From: Deltaproteobacteria bacterium
GTDB lineage: Bacteria > Desulfobacterota > Syntrophia > Syntrophales > UBA2210
Assembly (NCBI GenBank): GCA_019314085.1
Contig: JAFCZZ010000105.1
Span: forward strand, 1-5,899
DNA length: 5,899 nt
Reading direction: 5' to 3'
Shown: piece after piece, positions 1 through 5,899 of the stretch
Position numbering within the stretch: position 1 is the first letter of the stretch
How the letters are laid out: each line of letters begins with the position of its first letter
Program-made: the position numbers and the translations under genes
The notes under the pieces: model-generated
Database searches by the model: none
Told to the model about the DNA's origin: nothing
The model's input: the letters and a program-made list of their open reading frames with translations, nothing else

Positions 1-2526
1 TTCGGGATGGTCTCGCAACTCCTCAGCAAGCGTGTCGACCTCTTCGGCCGGTAGTAGCCGAGACGCTAGGCGGTGCCATTCATCACCACGAAGGATCGGC
101 CATGCCATCTCCAATCCCTTTCTCGACGTTGAATCACCGAGGATTGCAAGATAGTTTGCAGGCAACAACTCCGGACCAAAAGCAGCGGCGATTACTCCAA
201 TCAGGCCAGGAAAGCACCGCGAATTAAACGCTACCATCAAGTTTGCGCATCCTGATAGAAGGTAGTCCTCATGAATTTGAATGCGACTAATCGCATCGTC
301 AATCGCCCCTTGTTGCCTCGAAATCTCAGAGAGAGTCAGGTCTACTGCCATCAGTTGCTCCGGCGCCATGGCGGCCGTAAGCCGATCACGCAAGAGATTC
401 GCTGCCCGCTCGGCATGTTCAACTTCTTCTAGAGCTAACCTGGCCGCAACGACCTCGCCAGACAACGCAAGTCTAAGCGTCGGCAATGCCTCCTCATCAA
501 CAAGTTGCATCAAGGCATTCTCTGAGACCGCCAGTGCGCTATTCGGGTCCGCATTTGCCCTCCTCCAGGCAGACTGGAGAACAGCGTCATCCAAATGTGA
601 TCCGAGATTAGTTCCAGTCCCATCATGGCCTCGACGGAGAAGTCGTTCCGCAGACTCATAGTCCTCCGATACGGCTGCAGCAACTGCTAGGCCTGAGTAA
701 CAAAGGCCGACCATAAACTCATATCCGCTCTCGACGCAGAGTGCAAGAACCTCGTTGACTACCTCGACAGACTCGGCAGATCGCCCCGTCCACATGAGAG
801 CTGCGCCCCCATTGTTTAGTGCTGCAAGTCTCAGCCATAGGGGAATGTCGTGGCTTCGACCGATAAGCAGACTCTTTCGCGCAACCTCGTGCCAGTTGCC
901 CATGAATAAGCCGTCAATGACACAGCTCGCATGCTGAACGAAGCCAGCAGCAAACGTTCCGAGATGACCTACCGCACGAATCTCTTGAGCAGCAGCATTG
1001 TGCAGCGAAGCGACCTCGTAGTCGCCCTGGTAGGCAGAACAAATCACTAAGTTAGCGTGAATCAGTGCCAACGCATCGGGGTTGGAGTGGGAAACGGCCA
1101 GCCTTAATGCCTCTTCAAGACAGGAGCGCGCAACTCGATGTCGTCCAAGAAAGCGGTGCAAGCCCGCTAATAGAAGTAACGATTCACGAAAAACCAATCG
1201 ATCATCGTCTTGCTCAGCAACGCGACATGCAACTTCTGCATCCTGCAGCGCCGCTTCCGCATCACCACTCTCTCGATGTAACAAGGCACGAACCAGAAGT
1301 AATTCTGGATTTCCTACGAGAAGGCGAGTCGGAATTCTAGACATCGCCATGGAGATATCCCGGGCATGGCCGCCATATATCAGCGTGCTACCAAGATTCA
1401 CGATAATCTCTGCCAGGTCCACATCACGAAATCCAAGCGCAAGTGCAAGACGCAAGACTCTGGCCCCACGACCACTCTGCTTCAAAGACCTGAACACCCG
1501 ATCTCGAATCTCAAGCGACTCGGCAGAACCGATTCCCAGGGAAACAGGGTCGATAAAGGCATCGGACGCGAGATCATGAAAGAAAATCTCAAGTACATGG
1601 TTACGCGTTTCTGCACTAATGATTGGCATTACATCGACAAGATGCCATATGGATTCGCCAATATCCTTGCCCACCGCTGTTTCGAGTGCATCAAGCGTCA
1701 CAGTGCCGAAAAGTGCACCAGAATAAAGCATTCTCAGCTCGAAAGAATTCAAGTACTGCCGAGCCATTGCCCTCAAGCCAATCTGAATATCGAGAGGGAC
1801 CTCCGATTGGCCCATAAAGGGGATGTTTTCAGCGTTAATCTTGTGACGAGAGAGCAGTCTGAGCAACGCTGCATGACCCCCGCTGGACACAAGAAGCGTC
1901 CGAACAAGCTCCTGATCAGGCTCACGTCCAGTAATGACGCGTAGTAGCAAGGCGAGCTCTGTGCTTGAGAACCGCAAGTCCTCCGAATCGATAATCCAGA
2001 GGTCGATTCCCGTCAACGAATGATGACCCGTCATGCAGTCCCGTGTTGTAACTACAAGTCGACTATCCGAGCCACGACATGTCCGGATCGCCTCCCAAAG
2101 CATACGCACGAAGTCGGTTGATCCCTCAAGCTCAAGACCATCAAGTACAACACATATTTGACCACAAGCATCAAGCTGAAGAGCCATCCGGAAATCCGCG
2201 ATGAGCGCCTCCGGCGGACCACCCGGCATCATCAACTCGTCTTCTGGATTACGCCCCGACAATGGGAGCCCGAGAGCACTCGCAAACTCCACAACGAAAT
2301 CCGAACCGATACCAGATTCGCGCATGTCAAACCAAAGCACTTGATCAAAGATTGGCGCGCGCGCGAACTGTGCCGCAAGAACAGATTTTCCACAGCCGCC
2401 CGGGGCAGAAATCAACACGAGTTGTTCGCTACCTGCAGAGAACAACCGGTTGAGATCGCCACGCTCGATCTCAGATGCAAATTGTGCGGGAGGTTGAGCA
2501 GAAGTCGATATGAAAATGTGGAACAC
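1..2526 (-). CDS. STAND-type ATPase, MalT/LAL-like transcriptional regulator, C-terminus off window
   Basis: The frame is open from an in-frame TAG at 2530-2532 to the left edge, 842 codons with no stop or frameshift, so the gene is partial at its 3' end. The N-terminal NTPase has a Walker A motif, APGGCGKS, at residues 41-48 and a Walker B-like VVLDGLE at 126-132. It also has LVVTTR near 157-162 and DLRFSSTELALLL near 183-195, which match the order of motifs in MalT-type STAND ATPases (APaGyGKT, vLDD, SR, dLrFs.eEa). Residues from about 350 to the edge are Ala/Leu-rich amphipathic helices like the TPR-like region of that family. In known members this region ends in a LuxR-type DNA-binding HTH, which would lie outside the window and is not seen. 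The family acts as cytoplasmic, ATP- and ligand-controlled transcription activators. The GTG chosen here overlaps its own ribosome binding site; an in-frame ATT at 2515-2517 is better placed. It could also be a STAND signalling protein without an HTH. Confidence 0.85.
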   Translation of the reverse strand, partial: MFHIFISTSAQPPAQFASEIERGDLNRLFSAGSEQLVLISAPGGCGKSVLAAQFARAPIFDQVLWFDMRESGIGSDFVVEFASALGLPLSGRNPEDELMMPGGPPEALIADFRMALQLDACGQICVVLDGLELEGSTDFVRMLWEAIRTCRGSDSRLVVTTRDCMTGHHSLTGIDLWIIDSEDLRFSSTELALLLRVITGREPDQELVRTLLVSSGGHAALLRLLSRHKINAENIPFMGQSEVPLDIQIGLRAMARQYLNSFELRMLYSGALFGTVTLDALETAVGKDIGESIWHLVDVMPIISAETRNHVLEIFFHDLASDAFIDPVSLGIGSAESLEIRDRVFRSLKQSGRGARVLRLALALGFRDVDLAEIIVNLGSTLIYGGHARDISMAMSRIPTRLLVGNPELLLVRALLHRESGDAEAALQDAEVACRVAEQDDDRLVFRESLLLLAGLHRFLGRHRVARSCLEEALRLAVSHSNPDALALIHANLVICSAYQGDYEVASLHNAAAQEIRAVGHLGTFAAGFVQHASCVIDGLFMGNWHEVARKSLLIGRSHDIPLWLRLAALNNGGAALMWTGRSAESVEVVNEVLALCVESGYEFMVGLCYSGLAVAAAVSEDYESAERLLRRGHDGTGTNLGSHLDDAVLQSAWRRANADPNSALAVSENALMQLVDEEALPTLRLALSGEVVAARLALEEVEHAERAANLLRDRLTAAMAPEQLMAVDLTLSEISRQQGAIDDAISRIQIHEDYLLSGCANLMVAFNSRCFPGLIGVIAAAFGPELLPANYLAILGDSTSRKGLEMAWPILRGDEWHRLASRLLPAEEVDTLAEELRDHPE

Positions 2527-2542
2527 CTCCTATTAGCGGAGA
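2524..2542 (-). promoter_or_regulatory. ribosome binding site of the STAND regulator, possibly sequestered
   Basis: GGAGGTG at 2530-2524 is a strong Shine-Dalgarno sequence, but the GTG start is its last three bases. Six bases after it comes an in-frame ATT (2517-2515), and no ATG, GTG or TTG lies at a normal distance in this frame. The bases UCUCC at 2542-2538 can pair with GGAGG at 2530-2526 (five pairs, one G-U) across a 7-nt loop, which could hide the site. Tandem in-frame stops TAA and TAG at 2535-2530 fall in the loop and at its edge. The stem is short, so sequestration is only a possibility. Confidence 0.4.
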
Positions 2543-2629
2543 GTCCCCCTGAGAAGCACACTAAGATTACCATCAAACTCAGGATTCACAAGTCTGTTAT
2601 TCCAACCAGATAACGCTAAGATAAATGCA
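2527..2629 (-). other. intergenic region upstream of the STAND regulator
   Basis: These 103 bases separate the DUF5317 stop codon from the regulator. They contain a weak sigma70-like pair read leftward, TTGTGA then TAATCT with 16 bases between, which matches the consensus poorly. There is also a 5-bp inverted repeat, GTTAT with ATAAC, followed by no T tract. I see no convincing terminator. The regulator may therefore be read through from the upstream genes, have its own weak promoter, or both. Confidence 0.3.
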
Positions 2630-3184
2630 TCAAACAGATTGAACTTTATCTTCTCTGCATAACATTGCAGAGACCAAAAATACCGTGATGCCCACCATCA
2701 GTAGAACATCTCCTACGCTAACTACGCCCTGGATAACATCTGGTCCCGGCAAGGACATGATATCTCCCATTACAATGAGCCTCGTCTCTGAACTAGCTAG
2801 CATATGCGCTAGTGATTCCGACGGAACAGCATTTAGCGGGCTACCCGAGTACCCAGCTCCAATTATCGCCTCGGCCGCCACTGGCATGCCCCCATTCGAA
2901 ACGATTGCGATAAAGTTGAGTGCGACCCCAGATCCAATGGCAGCAAAACCAACCTTTCGCAAGTTCGAGACACAAACCAAGAACATAACTGGAAAAGACA
3001 AGAGCCATAACCAATAGAAAAGGTAACGTGACCAGGGCAACAACGGAAGAACCAACTGAACTACTATAGCCACCAATAATATCGGCTCACCGACAATACG
3101 CACGTGTTTCAGTCGGCGAACGTTACCTCCGACAGCGTAGCCGAGCAGAACGACCGCCAAAAGTAACAATAGGACAAGAGACAC
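2630..3184 (-). CDS. DUF5317-like integral membrane protein
   Basis: This 184-residue hydrophobic protein begins with a membrane helix (about residues 2-18) followed by a basic stretch (NVRRLKHVR). Further helices lie at about 33-50, 53-73 and 79-97, with a last one at about 156-175. The middle has conserved-looking polar motifs: GVALN at 86-90, NGGMPV at 97-102, GD at 140-141, LPGP at 145-148 and SVGDVLL at 156-162. As I recall, this NGG-MPV then SVGD pattern is typical of the DUF5317 family, whose function is unknown. The GTG start is supported by AGGAGG five bases upstream, and that ribosome binding site overlaps the stop of the preceding HD gene. It therefore looks like the third larger gene of an operon with two membrane HD-GYP-type proteins. 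A role as an accessory membrane subunit is inference. Confidence 0.8.
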   Translation of the reverse strand: MSLVLLLLLAVVLLGYAVGGNVRRLKHVRIVGEPILLVAIVVQLVLPLLPWSRYLFYWLWLLSFPVMFLVCVSNLRKVGFAAIGSGVALNFIAIVSNGGMPVAAEAIIGAGYSGSPLNAVPSESLAHMLASSETRLIVMGDIMSLPGPDVIQGVVSVGDVLLMVGITVFLVSAMLCREDKVQSV

Positions 3185-3189
3185 AAAAT

Positions 3190-3195
3190 CCTCCT
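3190..3195 (-). promoter_or_regulatory. ribosome binding site of the DUF5317-like gene
   Basis: AGGAGG at 3195-3190 is a perfect Shine-Dalgarno core, five bases before the GTG at 3184-3182. Its first two bases are the end of the TAG stop (3196-3194) of the upstream HD gene. This fixes the start of the downstream gene and suggests translational coupling. Confidence 0.8.
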
Positions 3196-4390
3196 ATGTC
3201 TCGGAACGCCGTTGGGGCGTAAAAAATGGTCCCTCCAGATCCACAACAGCACGCCTGAAGGCCCGTTCAATAGCCTTAAGAGATTCATCCGTAAGCCCAT
3301 CAAGGAGCATTTCCAGATGCGCTGTATCACCACCGAATGGAAGCCCATGGGACATGGCATCTGTCCGACTCGCGACATACACAATGTATGCCATAACAAT
3401 GGTGGACTCCGAAACATCATCAGGTAATTGCGTACCATCACATAGCTCTAATACAGGAACGACCTCAGAAAGGAACCCTACTCCACGCAGCATGTCTGCC
3501 GCTGAAAGAGTATCTACTGCTGACTCCTCTATTGTGTCGCCCTCAGGCAACGGGACCTGCCCCAGGTCATGCAACAATGCAGCATATGCCAACTGTTCAA
3601 GCTGTTTCCCTCGTAGACCATATCTTCTTGCTGCCTCAACTGAGAGACTTGAAACTCGCTCAGCGTGGCCCTTCATCATGCTGTTTTGTGCCTCAATGGT
3701 CCTGACGAATGCCTCAATAGTTGACTGATATGCCCGACGCACGCTCATTAGACGAGAGAACGCTTGCCTCATCGTAAGAAGTAATATGACGAGTACAATC
3801 ACGCCCCAGAAATTCATGTCTGGGTAAACTACGACCCCAAACAGTGCAGAACTAGTATTGGCAGCTATCATCATCCCTTGCAGACGTGCGCCTCCAAAAA
3901 CCAGCTGGAGCAACGGAACGCCCATTCGCACCGATGACTGAAGTTGAGCGAGAATAACATCAGCAAAAATCACCATGAGTGAAACCGGAATCGCGACTGT
4001 AATTGTATTCTCGAACCACACAGAGAACACATCAACCATTACCACCCCGACCATCACAATAATTATCCGGCGTAGAACCTCATGTGCTGACTCCGACCAG
4101 TGACGTGAACGAATTCCCCTGAGCTGAATTACTATAACTGGGATAATTGCTGCTGCGAATGTAGTCAGTGGGGACGTCGTCATCAGGGCAAGTATCACTA
4201 GAGGAGACGACATCGTGCTGCTGTCGCCACGTGGTAGTTCGATGTCGAAGAGTTCTAGGACTAGAATCGCCAGCCCATACTGTAGTGCGATCAACCAGTT
4301 GAAAATACCGGTCAGCAACCCAGCCGAAGGCGCAAGCAACGCCAAGACGACAGCGCTCTCGTAAAGCAAAAGAATGGAAGTGGCGCTCAC
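3194..4390 (-). CDS. membrane protein with degenerate HD-GYP domain (probable pseudoenzyme)
   Basis: This 398-residue protein has about seven hydrophobic segments in residues 5-208, then a linker and a C-terminal HD-type domain from about 222 to 390. It keeps GHAERVS (His242) and AALLHDLG (His274, Asp275). It lacks the other HD-GYP ligands: no His-Pro after the HD motif, LELCDG at 314-319 where HHExxDG is expected, no GYP, and Ser341 where the late metal-binding Asp should be in the VASRTDAM segment. In the HD-GYP family these residues bind the metal centre that cleaves c-di-GMP, so activity is unlikely; a binding or regulatory role is inferred. It starts at a GTG overlapping the upstream stop by 4 bp (GTGA), implying translational coupling. 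The membrane region (ELFDIELPRG near 46-55) and linker also resemble the upstream gene, so the two look like an old tandem duplication. Confidence 0.85.
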   Translation of the reverse strand: MSATSILLLYESAVVLALLAPSAGLLTGIFNWLIALQYGLAILVLELFDIELPRGDSSTMSSPLVILALMTTSPLTTFAAAIIPVIVIQLRGIRSRHWSESAHEVLRRIIIVMVGVVMVDVFSVWFENTITVAIPVSLMVIFADVILAQLQSSVRMGVPLLQLVFGGARLQGMMIAANTSSALFGVVVYPDMNFWGVIVLVILLLTMRQAFSRLMSVRRAYQSTIEAFVRTIEAQNSMMKGHAERVSSLSVEAARRYGLRGKQLEQLAYAALLHDLGQVPLPEGDTIEESAVDTLSAADMLRGVGFLSEVVPVLELCDGTQLPDDVSESTIVMAYIVYVASRTDAMSHGLPFGGDTAHLEMLLDGLTDESLKAIERAFRRAVVDLEGPFFTPQRRSET

Positions 4391-5697
4391 TGTATCCCAC
4401 TTTCAACTGCATTCTTGCGCACGCTGCTGAAGACATCTGACATCGACATGAACACGGATACAACCCGCGGATCAAACTGAGTCCCACTAGCCCGCCGGAG
4501 CTCCTCACGCGCGTCTTCCGAGCTCAATGCGGAACGGTAGGGTCGACGCGAAATCATTGCATCATAACTGTCCACAACTGCAAGAATTCGAGCTTCAAGT
4601 GGAATAGACTCGCCAACGAGTCCAGACTGGTACCCTTTGCCATCAAAGCGCTCATGGTGGTGCAGAATAGCTGGAACTGAACCTCTAAGAAAAGAAACGG
4701 ATTCAATTATCTCGGCACCAATGTCTGGGTGCATGCGGATGCTCCCAAACTCCTCTTCCGTAAGCTTGCCCTTCTTCCGCAGAATCTTGCCTTTTACACC
4801 AATCTTCCCAAGATCATGAAGAAGGGCAGCGAATTCGAGACTTTCCATCTGCGCAGGCTGCAATCTCATCTCGCGCGCAAGAGCAGTCGCGTATTCCGAT
4901 ACTCTCTCTGAGTGACCACGCGTATATGGATCCTTCGCCTCAATAGCAGCAATGAGACCGCGCAGCGTGTCAGCATAGACCTCTCGTAGATAAACGTAAC
5001 TTTGGAAAACGCCACGAGAAACAACCAGCGGGACAACAAGAAGGACGAGTCCAAACCAGCCCTGGGATGCAACAGCTTGTGCAAGCGCCACGCCAAGAAG
5101 ACCGAGGGCAAAATCAATTGGTGTGTGCCATGTGAGACCCTCGCGCAACACTCCAGCGAGATTTCCTCTCTCAGAAACAGTGACAACGGCACCAACGAGA
5201 ATACTGTTGAGGACGACGCCGACGGCAACGAACACAGCCATTGGTGCAAGGATAGCGGGATAATGGGTGCGTCCAAGTAATGAGCCAAGGGGGAAATCGA
5301 TTCCTATATTTGCTCCCACAAGAACAGCAATCCAGCCTGCAAGAGCCGTTGACAGAGTATCCTGAGCAAGGTTGTAGATGACCTTCAGCGGAGACTTGCC
5401 CAACCGCAAGTCATGAGCCAGACTACCAATCCCGGCATTCAGCACAGCTGCAGCTGGCCCAGCGAGAACCAAAGCAGCGGCCTCCACAGGATATGAGACT
5501 GAGATAGTTGTTCCTGCCGGAAGCCGCACAGGAAGTAATTCGCTTGCAATTTGTGCGAAAATTAATAGTATCGTGACAGATGTCGCCTGGACAGGAAACT
5601 GTCCGAACGTCACAGCCACCACAGCAAGCGCAGTAATTGCTACAGCACTCACGAACAACAAAAGGCGAGTGGGCACGTTTACTTTCACGATACCCAC
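4387..5697 (-). CDS. membrane-anchored HD-GYP phosphodiesterase with a GYQ variant
   Basis: This 436-residue protein has a polytopic N-terminus (about eight hydrophobic segments in residues 10-235) with the segment ELLPVRLPAGTTISVSYPVE near 53-72. I recognise this type of module from other HD-GYP and GGDEF proteins. The C-terminal domain (about 242-425) has nearly the full HD-GYP ligand set: His262 (GHSERV), His294-Asp295 with Lys298 (HDLGK), His323-Pro324, HHHE at 346-349, DGKGY at 352-356, Asp376 and RRPY at 384-387. Such domains hydrolyse c-di-GMP, or in some cases cGAMP-type dinucleotides. The signature Pro is replaced by Gln357 (codon CAG). Two starts are possible. The GTG at 5697 lies only three bases after AGGAGG, and a second in-frame GTG at 5688 lies twelve bases after it; I keep the first. 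It follows a small peptide gene and overlaps the next gene. Confidence 0.92.
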   Translation of the reverse strand: MGIVKVNVPTRLLLFVSAVAITALAVVAVTFGQFPVQATSVTILLIFAQIASELLPVRLPAGTTISVSYPVEAAALVLAGPAAAVLNAGIGSLAHDLRLGKSPLKVIYNLAQDTLSTALAGWIAVLVGANIGIDFPLGSLLGRTHYPAILAPMAVFVAVGVVLNSILVGAVVTVSERGNLAGVLREGLTWHTPIDFALGLLGVALAQAVASQGWFGLVLLVVPLVVSRGVFQSYVYLREVYADTLRGLIAAIEAKDPYTRGHSERVSEYATALAREMRLQPAQMESLEFAALLHDLGKIGVKGKILRKKGKLTEEEFGSIRMHPDIGAEIIESVSFLRGSVPAILHHHERFDGKGYQSGLVGESIPLEARILAVVDSYDAMISRRPYRSALSSEDAREELRRASGTQFDPRVVSVFMSMSDVFSSVRKNAVESGIQ

Positions 5698-5700
5698 TCG

Positions 5701-5706
5701 CCTCCT
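5701..5706 (-). promoter_or_regulatory. ribosome binding site of the HD-GYP gene
   Basis: AGGAGG at 5706-5701 is a perfect Shine-Dalgarno core. It lies three bases from the GTG at 5697-5695 and twelve from the in-frame GTG at 5688-5686. One spacing is short and the other long, so the first residue is uncertain by three codons. A small inverted repeat, GGAT-GCTG-ATCC (5725-5714), sits just upstream. Confidence 0.7.
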
Positions 5707-5734
5707 AAATCAGGATCAGCATCCGCCTTTGTTA

Positions 5735-5809
5735 CTACCAGTGCAATTTCGCTCCACTGCTCAAAATGAGAGTGGCGAGAGAAGCCATAAGAATGAGAAT
5801 ACGCTTCAT
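5735..5809 (-). CDS. 24-residue signal-peptide-like small protein
   Basis: An ATG at 5809-5807 opens 24 codons ending in tandem stops TAG and TAA (5737-5732). The peptide begins MKR, continues with a hydrophobic core (residues 4-16, Ile/Leu/Met/Ala), then SSGA and the tail KLHW. This is the shape of a bare signal peptide or a single membrane helix. If signal peptidase cut after Ala20, the product would be the tetrapeptide KLHW. A run of five G follows an A tract (5829-5820) and ends ten bases before the ATG, serving as a plausible if imperfect Shine-Dalgarno. The stop is 37 bases from the HD-GYP start, so both probably share a transcript. The N-terminal half recalls leaders of AgrD-like autoinducer peptides, but there is no ring cysteine and no AgrB gene here. 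It could also be a non-functional leader peptide that controls the downstream gene. Confidence 0.5.
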   Translation of the reverse strand: MKRILILMASLATLILSSGAKLHW

Positions 5810-5812
5810 GAT

Positions 5813-5843
5813 GAGAAGACCCCCTTTTTGATTTGGTCTTCTC
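5813..5843 (-). promoter_or_regulatory. perfect 9-bp inverted repeat before the small peptide start
   Basis: GAGAAGACC (5843-5835) and GGTCTTCTC (5821-5813) are perfect inverted repeats separated by 13 bases, ending three bases before the ATG. In the transcript the A-rich loop and the base of the stem carry the AAAAAGGGGG stretch that would serve as the ribosome binding site. The hairpin would therefore control access to the start. No T tract follows on either strand, so it is not an intrinsic terminator. As DNA it could also be an operator. Confidence 0.55.
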
Positions 5844-5865
5844 CCATTCCGCTAACAATGGAAGA
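5840..5865 (-). promoter_or_regulatory. alternative helix competing with both flanking hairpins
   Basis: TCTTCCATT (5865-5857) can pair with AATGGGAGA (5848-5840): nine pairs including one G-U, around an 8-base loop. The left arm uses bases of the 3' side of the edge hairpin (5865-5860), and the right arm uses the first four bases of the start-proximal hairpin (5843-5840). The three helices therefore form a mutually exclusive set, the arrangement seen in attenuators and riboswitch expression platforms. This is pairing seen by eye, not a folded energy model. Confidence 0.35.
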
Positions 5866-5899
5866 GTTCTATCCGCTCCGCTCCAGAACTTTCCGTTGC
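5851..5899 (-). repeat. imperfect inverted repeat at the right edge, likely a structured leader
   Basis: Four pairs of blocks match in nested order around a 14-base centre: AGTTCT with AGAACT (5890-5885 and 5870-5865), GGAA with TTCC (5894-5891 and 5863-5860), AAC with GTT (5897-5895 and 5856-5854) and GC with GC (5899-5898 and 5852-5851). That is 15 pairs, with a one-base bulge at 5864, a three-base bulge at 5859-5857 and a one-base bulge at 5853. The centre carries a short direct repeat, GGAGC-GGAGC. It reaches the window edge, so its outer limit is unknown. It may be the 5' part of a leader RNA or an intergenic repeat. Confidence 0.45.

Noticed and set aside
2590..2612. Short inverted repeat GTTAT/ATAAC as a terminator for the DUF5317 gene
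   Set aside because: The stem is only 5 bp, AT-rich and not followed by a T tract.
281..2613. Several plus-strand ORFs of 60-192 codons
   Set aside because: They are antisense shadows of the continuous 842-codon minus-strand gene and lack coherent domains or ribosome binding sites.
2537..2700. Open stretch on the minus strand between the DUF5317 gene and the regulator
   Set aside because: It overlaps the end of the DUF5317 gene, has no good start with a ribosome binding site and shows no recognisable protein character.
3109..3441. 110-codon minus-strand ORF overlapping the end of the degenerate HD gene
   Set aside because: It is an out-of-frame shadow of two supported genes, with no recognisable motifs.
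4080..4508. 142-codon minus-strand ORF across the junction of the two HD genes
   Set aside because: Both overlapping genes have clear domains and a classic 4-bp overlap; this frame has low-complexity, unlikely composition.
5714..5725. GGAT-GCTG-ATCC mini-palindrome before the HD-GYP gene
   Set aside because: Four base pairs are too few to support a regulatory claim; noted only as context for the ribosome binding site.
5735..5809. Full AgrD-type cyclic autoinducer peptide
   Set aside because: Only the hydrophobic leader resembles AgrD; there is no ring cysteine, no acidic C-terminal recognition segment and no AgrB in the window.
5865..5895. Flagellar sigma28-like promoter (GAAAGTTC then GCGGATAG) upstream of the peptide gene
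   Set aside because: The spacer is 9 bases rather than about 11 and both boxes deviate; the same bases are better explained by the inverted repeat.

Overview
The window is compact and bacterial. Every gene I can support reads on the minus strand, so transcription runs from the right end to the left. The organism cannot be fixed from this sequence. A DUF5317-type membrane protein, HD-GYP proteins with integral-membrane N-termini, a MalT/LAL-type regulator, GTG starts for all the larger genes and strong AGGAGG ribosome binding sites fit an actinobacterial or related Gram-positive-side lineage of intermediate GC. That assignment is inference.

From right to left the layout is as follows. (1) Bases 5899 to 5810 form a leader with two inverted repeats and a third, competing helix that would be exclusive with both. 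(2) Bases 5809-5735 hold a very small ORF for a 24-residue, signal-peptide-like peptide; this gene is easily missed. (3) Bases 5697-4387 encode a polytopic membrane protein with an HD-GYP domain, predicted to hydrolyse c-di-GMP, in which the signature Pro has become Gln. (4) Bases 4390-3194 encode a diverged paralogue of the same architecture. It overlaps the first by 4 bp, keeps only the first His and the HD pair, and is probably a pseudoenzyme. (5) Bases 3184-2630 encode a DUF5317-like membrane protein whose ribosome binding site overlaps the previous stop codon. (6) After a 103-bp gap, bases 2526-1 encode the first 842 residues of a large STAND-type ATPase with a helical-repeat region. It resembles MalT/LAL-family LuxR regulators, and its C-terminus lies beyond the left edge.

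The overlap and tight spacing of items 2-5 indicate one co-transcribed unit: small exported or membrane peptide, membrane HD-GYP enzyme, membrane HD-GYP pseudoenzyme, DUF5317 protein. A plausible but unproven reading is an envelope sensory module in which the peptide or another ligand is sensed by the paired membrane domains and tunes a nucleotide second messenger, with the adjacent STAND regulator as a possible transcriptional arm. I saw no mobile elements, CRISPR arrays, rRNA or tRNA genes, and no convincing intrinsic terminators.
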